A stretch of 64,000 nt of DNA from JAENVU01 sp038250905 (GTDB taxonomy: Bacteria > Actinomycetota > Acidimicrobiia > IMCC26256 > JAENVU01). Numbering within the stretch: the stretch's first letter is position 1; the number at the start of each line of letters is the position of its first letter. Location of the stretch: assembly GCA_038250905.1 (NCBI GenBank), contig JBBSBV010000011.1, forward strand, positions 37,201 through 101,200, read 5' to 3'. A program made the translations under genes and the position numbers. Under the pieces are notes generated by a model. The model was not told where the DNA came from. It worked only from the letters and a program-made list of their open reading frames with translations, and searched no databases. Positions 57,265-64,000 of the stretch are shown piece by piece.

Positions 57265-57848
57265 GCCGGATCCAGCCGATGTCGATGGACGAACTTCCCG
57301 AGTACGCGGAGGGCTTCGCGCTCATCGAGGGGTTCATGGGATTCGTGCCCAGTTCGCTACGGAATATGGCACGCGTGCCGGGCCTGCTCGACGGCATGAC
57401 CGGTCTGTCCAGCGTGGTGTTCCTCGACGACCTGCTCCCCACCGCGCTCAAGCAGCTCATCGGCTTCATGGCCAGCGCAGGAGCCGGGTGTCGCTACTGC
57501 CAGGCCCACACGGCGGCGCACGCCGCTCACCTGGGGGTCGAGGCCGAGAAGCTGGCGGCCCTGTGGTCGTTCGAGACGAGCGAGTGCTTCGACGACGCGG
57601 AACGTGCGGCACTCCGGTTGGCCCTGCACGCCGGACAGTCGCCGAACGCGGTCACCGACGAGGACTTCGCCGAGTGTCGCCGGTTCTACTCCGACGACCA
57701 ACTCACCGCGATTGTCGCCGTCTGCGCGCTGTTCGGCTACCTGAATCGGTGGAACGAAACGATGGCCACCACCTTGGAGCAGACTCCCCGCATGGTCGCG
57801 GATCAAGTGCTGGCGTCGCAGGGCTGGACCGTGGGGAAGCACGCGTGA
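57261..57848 (+). CDS. AhpD/carboxymuconolactone decarboxylase-like protein 2
   Basis: This 195-aa tandem paralogue has the same length. It keeps CRYCQAHTAAHA, LHAGQSPNAVTDEDFAECRR and the C-terminus QGWTVGKHA almost unchanged, while the region before the CxxC (residues about 10-70) has diverged. That pattern suggests two subunits of one complex or two substrate specificities. It overlaps its upstream neighbour by ATGA and its downstream neighbour by GTGA. Confidence 0.88.
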   Translation: MSRIQPMSMDELPEYAEGFALIEGFMGFVPSSLRNMARVPGLLDGMTGLSSVVFLDDLLPTALKQLIGFMASAGAGCRYCQAHTAAHAAHLGVEAEKLAALWSFETSECFDDAERAALRLALHAGQSPNAVTDEDFAECRRFYSDDQLTAIVAVCALFGYLNRWNETMATTLEQTPRMVADQVLASQGWTVGKHA

Positions 57849-58723
57849 GTCTTGCGCCGACGACGGTCACGCTCACCGGCACCGGGGTCCCGCTGCCGTC
57901 GCCGGGGCGGGCCGGACCGGGCGCGCTCGTGCGCTACGGCGACGTCGCGCTCCAGTTCGACGCCGGGCGCGCCACGGTGATGCGCCTGACCGAAGCGGGG
58001 GTTCCGCCGCACGCCTTGACCGCGTTGTTCGTCACGCACGTGCACAGCGACCATGTGGTCGACCTCGCCGATGTCACGCTCACCCGCTGGATCTTCCAGC
58101 AGCTCCACCCGACCGGCGGGCTCGTCGTCGTCGCGCCCGAGGGCAGCGCGGCACGATTCGTACGGCGCATGCTCGAAGCGTTCGATGACGACGTCGCATT
58201 GCGGATCGCTCATGTGCAGCCGGAGCCGCCCGAGGTCGATCTGCGGACCTTCGACCCACCAGCCGAGCCGATCCGGGTGTGGGAGTCGGACGACGGTGCC
58301 GTGACGGTCGACGCGGTGGCGGTGCACCACGAGCCGGTGACGGATGCGGTCGCGTACCGGGTGACGACACCGACCGGGGTCGTGGTGATCTCCGGCGACA
58401 CTCGGGTGTGCGAGGAGGTCGAGCATCTCAGTACCGGTGCCGATGTCGTCGTCCACGAAGCGTGCCGGACGACCAAGATGCGCGACGCGATCGCGGGCAG
58501 CTCGTTCGAGACGATCTTCAGTTACCACGCAGACACCGTCCCCCTCGGAGCGCTGGCCGAGCGGGCCGGCGTCCGGCACCTGGTGCTGACCCATCTCATC
58601 CCGCCGCCTGCGAACGCAACCGAGGCCGAGGCGTTCGCCGCGGATGTCCGCGAGGGGGGTTACACCGGTCGCGTCACCGTGGGCGAAGACCTCACGGTCG
58701 TCGCAGTCGGTTCGGACCCGTGA
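57845..58723 (+). CDS. MBL-fold metallohydrolase
   Basis: This 292-aa zinc hydrolase has the metal motif VTHVHSDHVVD and further ligands in ISGDTRVCEEV (Asp) and LTHLIPPP (His), as in the RNase Z/arylsulfatase-like branch. The GTG start overlaps the preceding stop. As last gene of the TetR-controlled operon, it may hydrolyse a lactone or ester made by the monooxygenase pathway; this is inferred from context only. Confidence 0.87.
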   Translation: MSLAPTTVTLTGTGVPLPSPGRAGPGALVRYGDVALQFDAGRATVMRLTEAGVPPHALTALFVTHVHSDHVVDLADVTLTRWIFQQLHPTGGLVVVAPEGSAARFVRRMLEAFDDDVALRIAHVQPEPPEVDLRTFDPPAEPIRVWESDDGAVTVDAVAVHHEPVTDAVAYRVTTPTGVVVISGDTRVCEEVEHLSTGADVVVHEACRTTKMRDAIAGSSFETIFSYHADTVPLGALAERAGVRHLVLTHLIPPPANATEAEAFAADVREGGYTGRVTVGEDLTVVAVGSDP

Positions 58724-58792
58724 CGGTCTCGTGCCCCGGCCCCTCGGGTGTTGTACCGATCGCCGACGGGGCCGCTATGCGAGGATGACCGC

Positions 58793-59613
58793 GTGCAGGT
58801 GCCCGAAACCCATTACGCCCGGTCGGCCGACGGGCTCCGGCTCGCCTATCAGCTGTGGGGCGAGGGACCGCCGTTCCTGATCGTTCCGCCACTGCTCTCG
58901 AACATCGAGGTGAGCTGGGAACACCCCGCCTACCGACGTGTCCAGGAGTACATGGGCCGGCACCTGACGTGCGCGATGTTCGACAAGCGGGGCGTGGGAC
59001 TCTCGGTCTGGACGCGGGCGACGCCCCGGAACGGATCACGGCACCGACGCTCGTCATGCATGTGAAGGGCGACCGGGTGTTGAACGTCGCAGCGGGTCGG
59101 GTCCTGGCGGATCTCGTTCCCGGTGCGCGGTACGTAGAGATCCCGGGTGACGACCACTTCCCCTGGCTCATGAACAACTGGCGCGAGATGGCGGACGGGT
59201 TCATCGGGTTCTGTACCGGCTCGACGCCGGTCCCCACCGTGACGCGCCGGTTTGCGACCGTGCTGTTCACCGACATCGTGGGCTCGACGCAGCGGTCGGG
59301 CGCGCTCGGTGACTCGGGTTGGCGCGCGGTGCTCGAACAGCACGACCGGATCACTCGCGAACTGATCGAGGCGCACGGCGGCCGGACGGTGAAGAGTACG
59401 GGCGACGGCCTGCTGGCGGTGTTCGATGTTCCGTCGCAAGGTGTGGAATGTGGCATAGCCATGTGCCGGGAACTGGCGGCCGCCGACGGCGAGCTGTGGG
59501 CGAGTTCGACGGTGCGCGACATGATGCTCGGTGGCGGGGCGACCTTCGACGAGCGCGGCGAGCACGCGCTCAAGGGCATCGACGGTAGCTGGAAACTGTT
59601 CGCGGTCTGCTGA
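58793..59613 (+). pseudogene. decayed alpha/beta-hydrolase / class III cyclase fusion
   Basis: The start (VPETHYARSADGLRLAYQLWGEG through CAMFDKRGVGLS) is the N-terminus of the actinobacterial hydrolase-cyclase fusion family. After about 59010 the family sequence continues in another frame (APTLVMHVKGDRVLNV), skipping the hydrolase core including the nucleophile. The cyclase part keeps LFTDIVGST and KSTGDG, but then jumps from CRELAA to ADGELWASSTVRDMML, losing about 40 residues with the N and R catalytic positions. Both domains are therefore inactive. Confidence 0.8.
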
Positions 59614-59625
59614 GCCCGTCGGCCG

Positions 59626-62094
59626 TCAGACGTAGTCGGCGCGCTGGAGCCACCGGAACGCCAACCAGCCCGGGCCGATCGGGATCCAGAACGTTGCGAG
59701 CCGATAGAGGAACACCGCCGGTACGGCAACGGCGTTGTCCATCCCCGCCGCGACGAGGCCCGCGATGAGCGCCGCCTCCAACGCGCCGAGACCGCCGGGC
59801 GTCGGTGCGACGGTGGCGATCGCGGCACCGACGAGGAACACGGCGCCGACCTTGGCGAAGACGAGGTCCCCACCGAACGCCAGGGTCGCGAAGAACAGGG
59901 CGAGGATGTAGCCGAGGCTGATGAGCGCGGCGCCGCCGAAGAGCATGACCAGCTTCAGCGGGCGCCGGAACGTACGGGCGAGGCCGGAGGCCGACTGCTT
60001 CAACGCGGGAACCACTCTCGCCGCGATCTGTCTCCGGATCGCCGGGATGGCCAGTCCGATCGCGGCGATCGCGACCACGACGGCCAGTCCGTAGAGGAGG
60101 ACGATCGGGTCGGGTAGTGAGATGGACCGGAACGTCGACTGGCCCGCCCAGAGCACGAAGAGCGCGAGCAGCGAGAGGTGCATGGTGAAGCCGGCGACGG
60201 TCGAGAGCCCGACGCTCGACACCGCGACCGCGTTGTCGACACCGCTGCGTTGGAGGAACCGCGTGTTGAGCGCCATGCCGCCGATGCCCGCGGGGGCCAG
60301 GACGGCCGCGAACGACGACGCCATCTGGGTGATGAACGTCGGCGCGGTCGGTATCCGTTGGGGGACCGCACCGGAGACGGCCAGCGTCGCGCCCACGTAC
60401 GTGACGCCCGACATCGCGAGCACCGCCGGGAACCACCACCAGTTCGCGTCGCCGACCTCGCGCGTGATCGCGTGCAGGTCGGCGAACTGCGGCAGGAGGA
60501 AGTACGTGGCCAGGGCGAGCGAACCGAACGTCAGGATCGTCCGCCGGGAGACGCGCTCGAGTTGCGCTTCGGGCGGTGCCTCGACTCCGCAGCGGGCGGT
60601 GATCGCACTCCGGAGTTCGTCGAGCAGGCCCCGATGTTCGTGGAGCAACGAGCGTGTGCTGCTCCGCAGAGCCGCGGGTTGCAGGAGGGGAAGTGCGCGC
60701 ACGAGCACGTCACCGCCGAGCGCGGTGAACGCGCTGGTGACCGCACGGTCGACGCCGACGGTGAGCGCGAGCACCGTGAGCAGCTGCGAGACGTCGGCGT
60801 CGAGCACCGAGTCGGGCGCCGCGATCTCGCTGTAGGTGAAGTTGCGCAGCCAGGCCTTCCCGTCGTCGTCGATCAACACGTTCGAACCCTGGAGCGCCCG
60901 ATGGCCGATGCGATGGGTGCGCAGGATGTCCAGTTGGCACCACAGGTCGGTGAGAACGTCGTCGTCGACGCAGTCGGGATCGATCTTGGCGAGTGGCGTC
61001 GACGCGTCGATCCGGTCGTAGGCGAGCAGCATCGACTCGCTTCCCACCGACGCCACCGCGCGGAGGCGGGGGGTCCGGACGCCGACGTCGCGCGCCTGCA
61101 GGGCCACGAGCGCCTCGTGTTCCACGCCCCGGCGCAGCGACGCGAACGGGCGCTCGTCGCCCACGTCCTTCAACCGGAGCAGGCGGTAGGCGCGGTAGAG
61201 GAGGTCGGCGGACCGGTCGGCGGGGTTGACGACCCGGACCGCGACCGACGTGCCGTCGGTGAGTTCGGCGAGGTACTCCGGCGACGCGCGGTCGGCCGTC
61301 GACGCGTCACTCACCTCGGTGTCGGCGAGCCCACTGGTGCGGAGCGCGGTCTCCACCGCAGCATCGGTCGGGCGCCGCTCCGGCCGACCGAAGGCGAGGA
61401 GGGTGAGACACCCCATGGTGGCGCCGATGGCGAGCGCGAGGAAGATGTCGTCCGGCAGCGTTCGGCTCAGCATGAGACGCGCGATCGAGAACGCGATGAT
61501 CAGGAACGTGCCCGTCCGGCGCCAGCGCACCGACACGAACGGGGCGAGGATGATGAACGAACACGCGACGTTCCCCAGGCCGCGCGGGGCGAGCACCCCG
61601 AGCGTGATGTGGACCTCCCCTGCCTGACGGGCGACCTCGGTGAGATTGGCATGGCCGAGCCAGGCGATCGCGACCGCGAAGGCCGTCCCGCTCACGATGT
61701 TGCCGACGAGGATGTAGCCCAGGAGTCGGTAGCGCCGGAGCACGAACGCCGGGACGAATACCGCGATCGCCACGATCGCCACCACGATCTGAGCGGCGCC
61801 CGTGATCAGGCGCTCGATGGTGGGATTGACGTTGTTGACGAGGCCGACGAGATCACGCTGGAAGCCGGTGACGGTGGCGGGTGCCCAACGCGTCAGCACC
61901 AGCAACAGCAGCGCCATCGCTCCGTACACCAGGAGGCGGATGACGTCGCTCGGGGAGCGTTGGTAGCCGACGATGTGCTCATCGGTGGCGGCCGCCGCGA
62001 TGCCGGCCGCGAGGCCGATTCGGGGACCGTCGGAGGTGTCGACGCGGGAAAGACTTGATCTGGGGGCGATTCCCGACGATAATCTCGACTTCAT
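59626..62094 (-). CDS. large membrane protein: flippase-like (UPF0104) domain with pseudokinase module
   Basis: This 822-aa protein has three parts. Residues about 45-235 hold several membrane helices. Residues about 255-500 form a degenerate kinase/APH-like domain in which HRDxxxxN reads HRALQGSNVL and DFG reads NFT, so catalysis is unlikely. The rest has about eight helices of the lysylphosphatidylglycerol synthase/flippase-like UPF0104 family (SSFAAVLAPAGIGGMALN, TVAPTPGGLGALEAAL). The ATG at 62094 shares the CATG of the ilv leader peptide start, and its first codons cover the ilv promoter. Function is unknown, possibly lipid transport. Confidence 0.83.
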   Translation of the reverse strand: MKSRLSSGIAPRSSLSRVDTSDGPRIGLAAGIAAAATDEHIVGYQRSPSDVIRLLVYGAMALLLLVLTRWAPATVTGFQRDLVGLVNNVNPTIERLITGAAQIVVAIVAIAVFVPAFVLRRYRLLGYILVGNIVSGTAFAVAIAWLGHANLTEVARQAGEVHITLGVLAPRGLGNVACSFIILAPFVSVRWRRTGTFLIIAFSIARLMLSRTLPDDIFLALAIGATMGCLTLLAFGRPERRPTDAAVETALRTSGLADTEVSDASTADRASPEYLAELTDGTSVAVRVVNPADRSADLLYRAYRLLRLKDVGDERPFASLRRGVEHEALVALQARDVGVRTPRLRAVASVGSESMLLAYDRIDASTPLAKIDPDCVDDDVLTDLWCQLDILRTHRIGHRALQGSNVLIDDDGKAWLRNFTYSEIAAPDSVLDADVSQLLTVLALTVGVDRAVTSAFTALGGDVLVRALPLLQPAALRSSTRSLLHEHRGLLDELRSAITARCGVEAPPEAQLERVSRRTILTFGSLALATYFLLPQFADLHAITREVGDANWWWFPAVLAMSGVTYVGATLAVSGAVPQRIPTAPTFITQMASSFAAVLAPAGIGGMALNTRFLQRSGVDNAVAVSSVGLSTVAGFTMHLSLLALFVLWAGQSTFRSISLPDPIVLLYGLAVVVAIAAIGLAIPAIRRQIAARVVPALKQSASGLARTFRRPLKLVMLFGGAALISLGYILALFFATLAFGGDLVFAKVGAVFLVGAAIATVAPTPGGLGALEAALIAGLVAAGMDNAVAVPAVFLYRLATFWIPIGPGWLAFRWLQRADYV
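62055..62083 (+). promoter_or_regulatory. ilvBN promoter
   Basis: TTGATC (62055-62060), 17-bp spacer, GATAAT (62078-62083). The box ends nine bases before the ATG of the leader peptide, so the leader transcript has essentially no 5' UTR. Confidence 0.8.
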
Positions 62095-62131
62095 GTACCG
62101 GACCGCCGACCTCCTCGTAGTAGTTACCTAG
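62093..62131 (+). CDS. ilvBN leader peptide (12 aa, attenuation)
   Basis: The reading frame encodes MYRTADLLVVVT followed by TAG. Two Leu, three Val and one Thr codon in a row form a classical stalling sequence for branched-chain amino-acid attenuation. Translation would begin at the 5' end of the mRNA because the -10 box is only nine bases upstream. The stop codon overlaps the first arm of the leader hairpin (62130-62160). The intrinsic terminator follows at 62163-62187. Confidence 0.88.
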   Translation: MYRTADLLVVVT

Positions 62132-62160
62132 GCGTACGGCTTTCCCGCGTCCGTACGCCT
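62130..62160 (+). promoter_or_regulatory. attenuator leader hairpin
   Basis: A perfect 10-bp stem, AGGCGTACGG (62130-62139) with CCGTACGCCT (62151-62160), 11-nt loop. Its 5' arm begins within the leader peptide's stop codon, so ribosome position decides whether it can form. A further inverted sequence, GTCCGGAC at 62191-62198 and 62207-62214, lies before ilvB. Confidence 0.75.
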
Positions 62161-62162
62161 GA

Positions 62163-62187
62163 CCCCTCGCACATGCGGGGGGTTTTT
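62163..62187 (+). terminator. intrinsic terminator of the ilvBN attenuator
   Basis: A stem of CCCC-U-CGC (62163-62170) with GCG-GGGG (62175-62181), loop ACAT, followed by TTTTT at 62183-62187. It lies 45 bp before ilvB, inside the transcript leader. Confidence 0.8.
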
Positions 62188-62231
62188 CGCGTCCGGACCG
62201 CCCGAAGTCCGGACCTTCCCCAGGAGCACCC

Positions 62232-63956
62232 ATGAAACTGACCGGCGCGCAAGCGCTCATCCGCAGCCTCGAGATGGAAGGCGTCGAAGTCATGTTCGGC
62301 CTTCCCGGCGGCGCGATCCTGCCGGTGTACGACCCACTGATCGACTCGTCGATCCGTCACATCCTCGTGCGCCACGAGCAGGGCGCGGGCCACATGGCCG
62401 AGGGGTACGCCCACGCGACCGGTCGACCGGGCGTCGCGATGGTCACGAGCGGCCCGGCGGCCACCAACATCGTCACCCCGCTCGCGGACGCCTATATGGA
62501 CTCGATCCCGCTCGTCGTGATCACGGGCCAGGTGCCGTACGCCGTCATCGGCACCGACGCGTTCCAGGAGTGCGACACCGTCGGCATCACGATGCCGGTG
62601 ACGAAGCACAACTGGTTGATCACCGATGCTCAGGACATCCCGCGCGTCGTGCGCGAGGCGTTCCACGTGGCCACCACGGGCCGGCCGGGACCGGTGCTCA
62701 TCGACATCCCGAAGGACATCGCCAACCAGATGATGGATTGGGAATGGCCGGAGAGCGTCGACCTGCCCGGGTACAAGCCCAACCTCAAGGGCCACCCGAA
62801 GCAGATCAAGGACGCGGCCAAGCTCATCGGCGAGTCGCATCGTCCGGTGATCTACGCGGGTGGCGGGATCCTCAAGGCGCGGGCCGCCGAGGCGTTGCGC
62901 GAACTCGCCGAGACCACCGGGATTCCCGTCGTCACCACGCTGATGGCCCGCGGCGCGTTTCCCGACAGTCACGAACTCGCACTCGGTATGCCGGGAATGC
63001 ACGGCAACTACACCGCGATCACCGCGATGCAAAAGGCCGACCTGCTGATCGCGCTGGGTGCCCGCTTCGACGATCGGGTGACCGGCAAGGTCGACGCGTT
63101 CGCGCCCGACGCCAAGATCATCCACGTGGACGTCGACCCCGCGGAGCTCGGCAAGGTCCGTCGGCCCGACGTGCCGATCGTGGGTGACTGCCGCAACGTG
63201 ATCGAGCGGATCACCGCCGCGGTCAAGGCCGACCAGGCGAAGCGGGAGTGGCCCGATCTGAGCGACTGGCGGGCGACCGTCAAGGGCTGGCAGGTGGAAC
63301 ACCCGCTGTTCTACGACCAGCCCGAAGGGGGACCGCTCAAGCCGCAGTTCGTCATCGAGAAGCTGCGGGAGTTGGCACCGGATGACACGATCCTCGCGTC
63401 GGGCGTGGGTCAGCACCAGATGTGGGCGAGCCAGCACTGGCGCTTCGAGCACCCCTACACGTGGGTGAACTCCGGCGGTCTCGGCACCATGGGCTTCTCG
63501 GTGCCGGCCGCAATCGGGGCCAAGGTCGGCTGTCCCGAGAAGACGGTGTGGGCTGTCGACGGTGACGGGTGTTTCCAGATGACCGCGCAGGAGATGGTGA
63601 CCGCGGCGGCGGAGAAGATCCCGGTGAAGATCGCGATCCTCAACAACGCCTACCTCGGCATGGTCCGGCAGTGGCAGGAGCTCTTCTACGAGGAGCGCTA
63701 CAGCGAGGTGTATCTCTCGCCGGACCTGCCCGACTACGTGAAGTGGGCTGAGGCGATGGGTTGTGTCGGCTTCCGAGTCGAGACGCCGGAGGACGTCGTG
63801 CCCACGATCGAGAAGGCCAACGCGATCGACGACCGCCCGGTGGTCATCGACTTCCGTACCGACTATCGCGAGAAGGTGTACCCGATGGTGCCCGCGGGTG
63901 CGAGCAACAGTGACCTGATCATCGGCCCCGAAGCCGACACCCGAGGAGGGCGCTGA
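62232..63956 (+). CDS. ilvB: acetolactate synthase large (catalytic) subunit
   Basis: This 574-aa thiamine-diphosphate enzyme makes acetolactate or acetohydroxybutyrate, the first shared step of Val/Leu/Ile synthesis. E49 in RHEQGAGHMAEGYA activates ThDP; the ThDP/Mg motif is DGDGCFQMTAQEM through ILNN; the FAD-binding middle domain is present. AGGAG lies five bases upstream of ATG. Expression is set by the attenuator in its leader. ilvN follows after one base. Confidence 0.97.
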   Translation: MKLTGAQALIRSLEMEGVEVMFGLPGGAILPVYDPLIDSSIRHILVRHEQGAGHMAEGYAHATGRPGVAMVTSGPAATNIVTPLADAYMDSIPLVVITGQVPYAVIGTDAFQECDTVGITMPVTKHNWLITDAQDIPRVVREAFHVATTGRPGPVLIDIPKDIANQMMDWEWPESVDLPGYKPNLKGHPKQIKDAAKLIGESHRPVIYAGGGILKARAAEALRELAETTGIPVVTTLMARGAFPDSHELALGMPGMHGNYTAITAMQKADLLIALGARFDDRVTGKVDAFAPDAKIIHVDVDPAELGKVRRPDVPIVGDCRNVIERITAAVKADQAKREWPDLSDWRATVKGWQVEHPLFYDQPEGGPLKPQFVIEKLRELAPDDTILASGVGQHQMWASQHWRFEHPYTWVNSGGLGTMGFSVPAAIGAKVGCPEKTVWAVDGDGCFQMTAQEMVTAAAEKIPVKIAILNNAYLGMVRQWQELFYEERYSEVYLSPDLPDYVKWAEAMGCVGFRVETPEDVVPTIEKANAIDDRPVVIDFRTDYREKVYPMVPAGASNSDLIIGPEADTRGGR

Positions 63957-63957
63957 G

Positions 63958-64000
63958 ATGGCTATCGACCACCACATCCTGAGTGTCCTCGTCGAGAACA
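63958..64000 (+). CDS. ilvN: acetolactate synthase small subunit, N-terminus (partial)
   Basis: The ATG at 63958 opens MAIDHHILSVLVEN before the window ends. ILSVLVEN is the first strand of the ACT regulatory domain of IlvN. GGAGGG lies seven bases upstream. It starts one base after the ilvB stop, giving the normal ilvBN operon. Feedback inhibition by valine is the family role. Confidence 0.85.
   Translation, partial: MAIDHHILSVLVEN

Noticed and set aside
58793..59613. Two separate intact genes, a hydrolase and a cyclase
   Set aside because: The two pieces are consecutive parts of one known fusion architecture in different frames, and both domains lack essential residues.
62163..62187. Terminator of the upstream membrane protein gene
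   Set aside because: That gene is on the opposite strand and runs away from this site; the T-tract is on the plus strand within the ilvB leader.

Overview
The window is very GC-rich, densely coded bacterial DNA with the marks of an actinobacterium. It carries a PASTA-domain Ser/Thr kinase, a GatCAB amidotransferase, two F420-type LLM oxidoreductases, a PPOX/F420-type protein, and many genes that appear to be transcribed without a 5' leader (TANNNT box 6-9 nt before the start codon). Gene content, including the acyl-CoA genes and the conserved hypotheticals, fits the class Acidimicrobiia best; this taxon is an inference.

Region 1 (1-32.8 kb) is a housekeeping backbone. It starts with the 3' end of a methylmalonyl-CoA mutase large subunit. 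Next come a cysteine desulfurase and mnmA (tRNA 2-thiouridine), a MetE-like protein, ligA, a MaoC-type dehydratase pair, a PknB-like kinase, an SDR, two MFS exporters, a secreted Calx-beta protease, SCP2 and ferredoxin genes, gatC-gatA, and gatB. gatB is separated from gatCA by a reverse-strand hydrolase and a REP-like element. Then follow LmbE and HD hydrolases, an LLM/BNR pair, ilvD, a second LLM oxidoreductase, an Fpg/Nei glycosylase, a sulfotransferase, a lipoprotein and ychF. The order desulfurase-mnmA-metE-like-ligA-gatCAB-ilvBN resembles the mycobacterial chromosome, spread apart by insertions.

Region 2 (32.9-53.7 kb) is the most unusual part. Two adjacent giant paralogues (3,729 and 3,178 aa) share a double zinc ribbon, a class III nucleotide cyclase with all catalytic residues, a STAND-type ATPase and a TPR-like region. 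Each then continues into a very long tandem array of about 138-residue NTF2/SnoaL-like domains: 19 in the first and 15 in the second. The domains alternate between two types, A and B, in units of about 275 residues. I know of no described system with this architecture.

Region 3 (53.7-58.7 kb) is a catabolic-looking island built around a TetR regulator. It has an FAD monooxygenase and a PPOX protein on one side, and two AhpD-like proteins and an MBL-fold hydrolase on the other. Both promoters carry the same pair of TetR-like operators (TGGTC-N4-GACCA) exactly 40 bp apart.

Region 4 (58.8-64 kb) holds a decayed alpha/beta-hydrolase/cyclase fusion with two deletions, a large membrane flippase/pseudokinase protein, and the ilvBN operon. 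The ilvBN operon has a classical attenuator: a leaderless 12-codon leader peptide containing Leu-Leu-Val-Val-Val-Thr, a strong hairpin and an intrinsic terminator. No tRNA, rRNA, CRISPR array, IS element or phage gene was seen.
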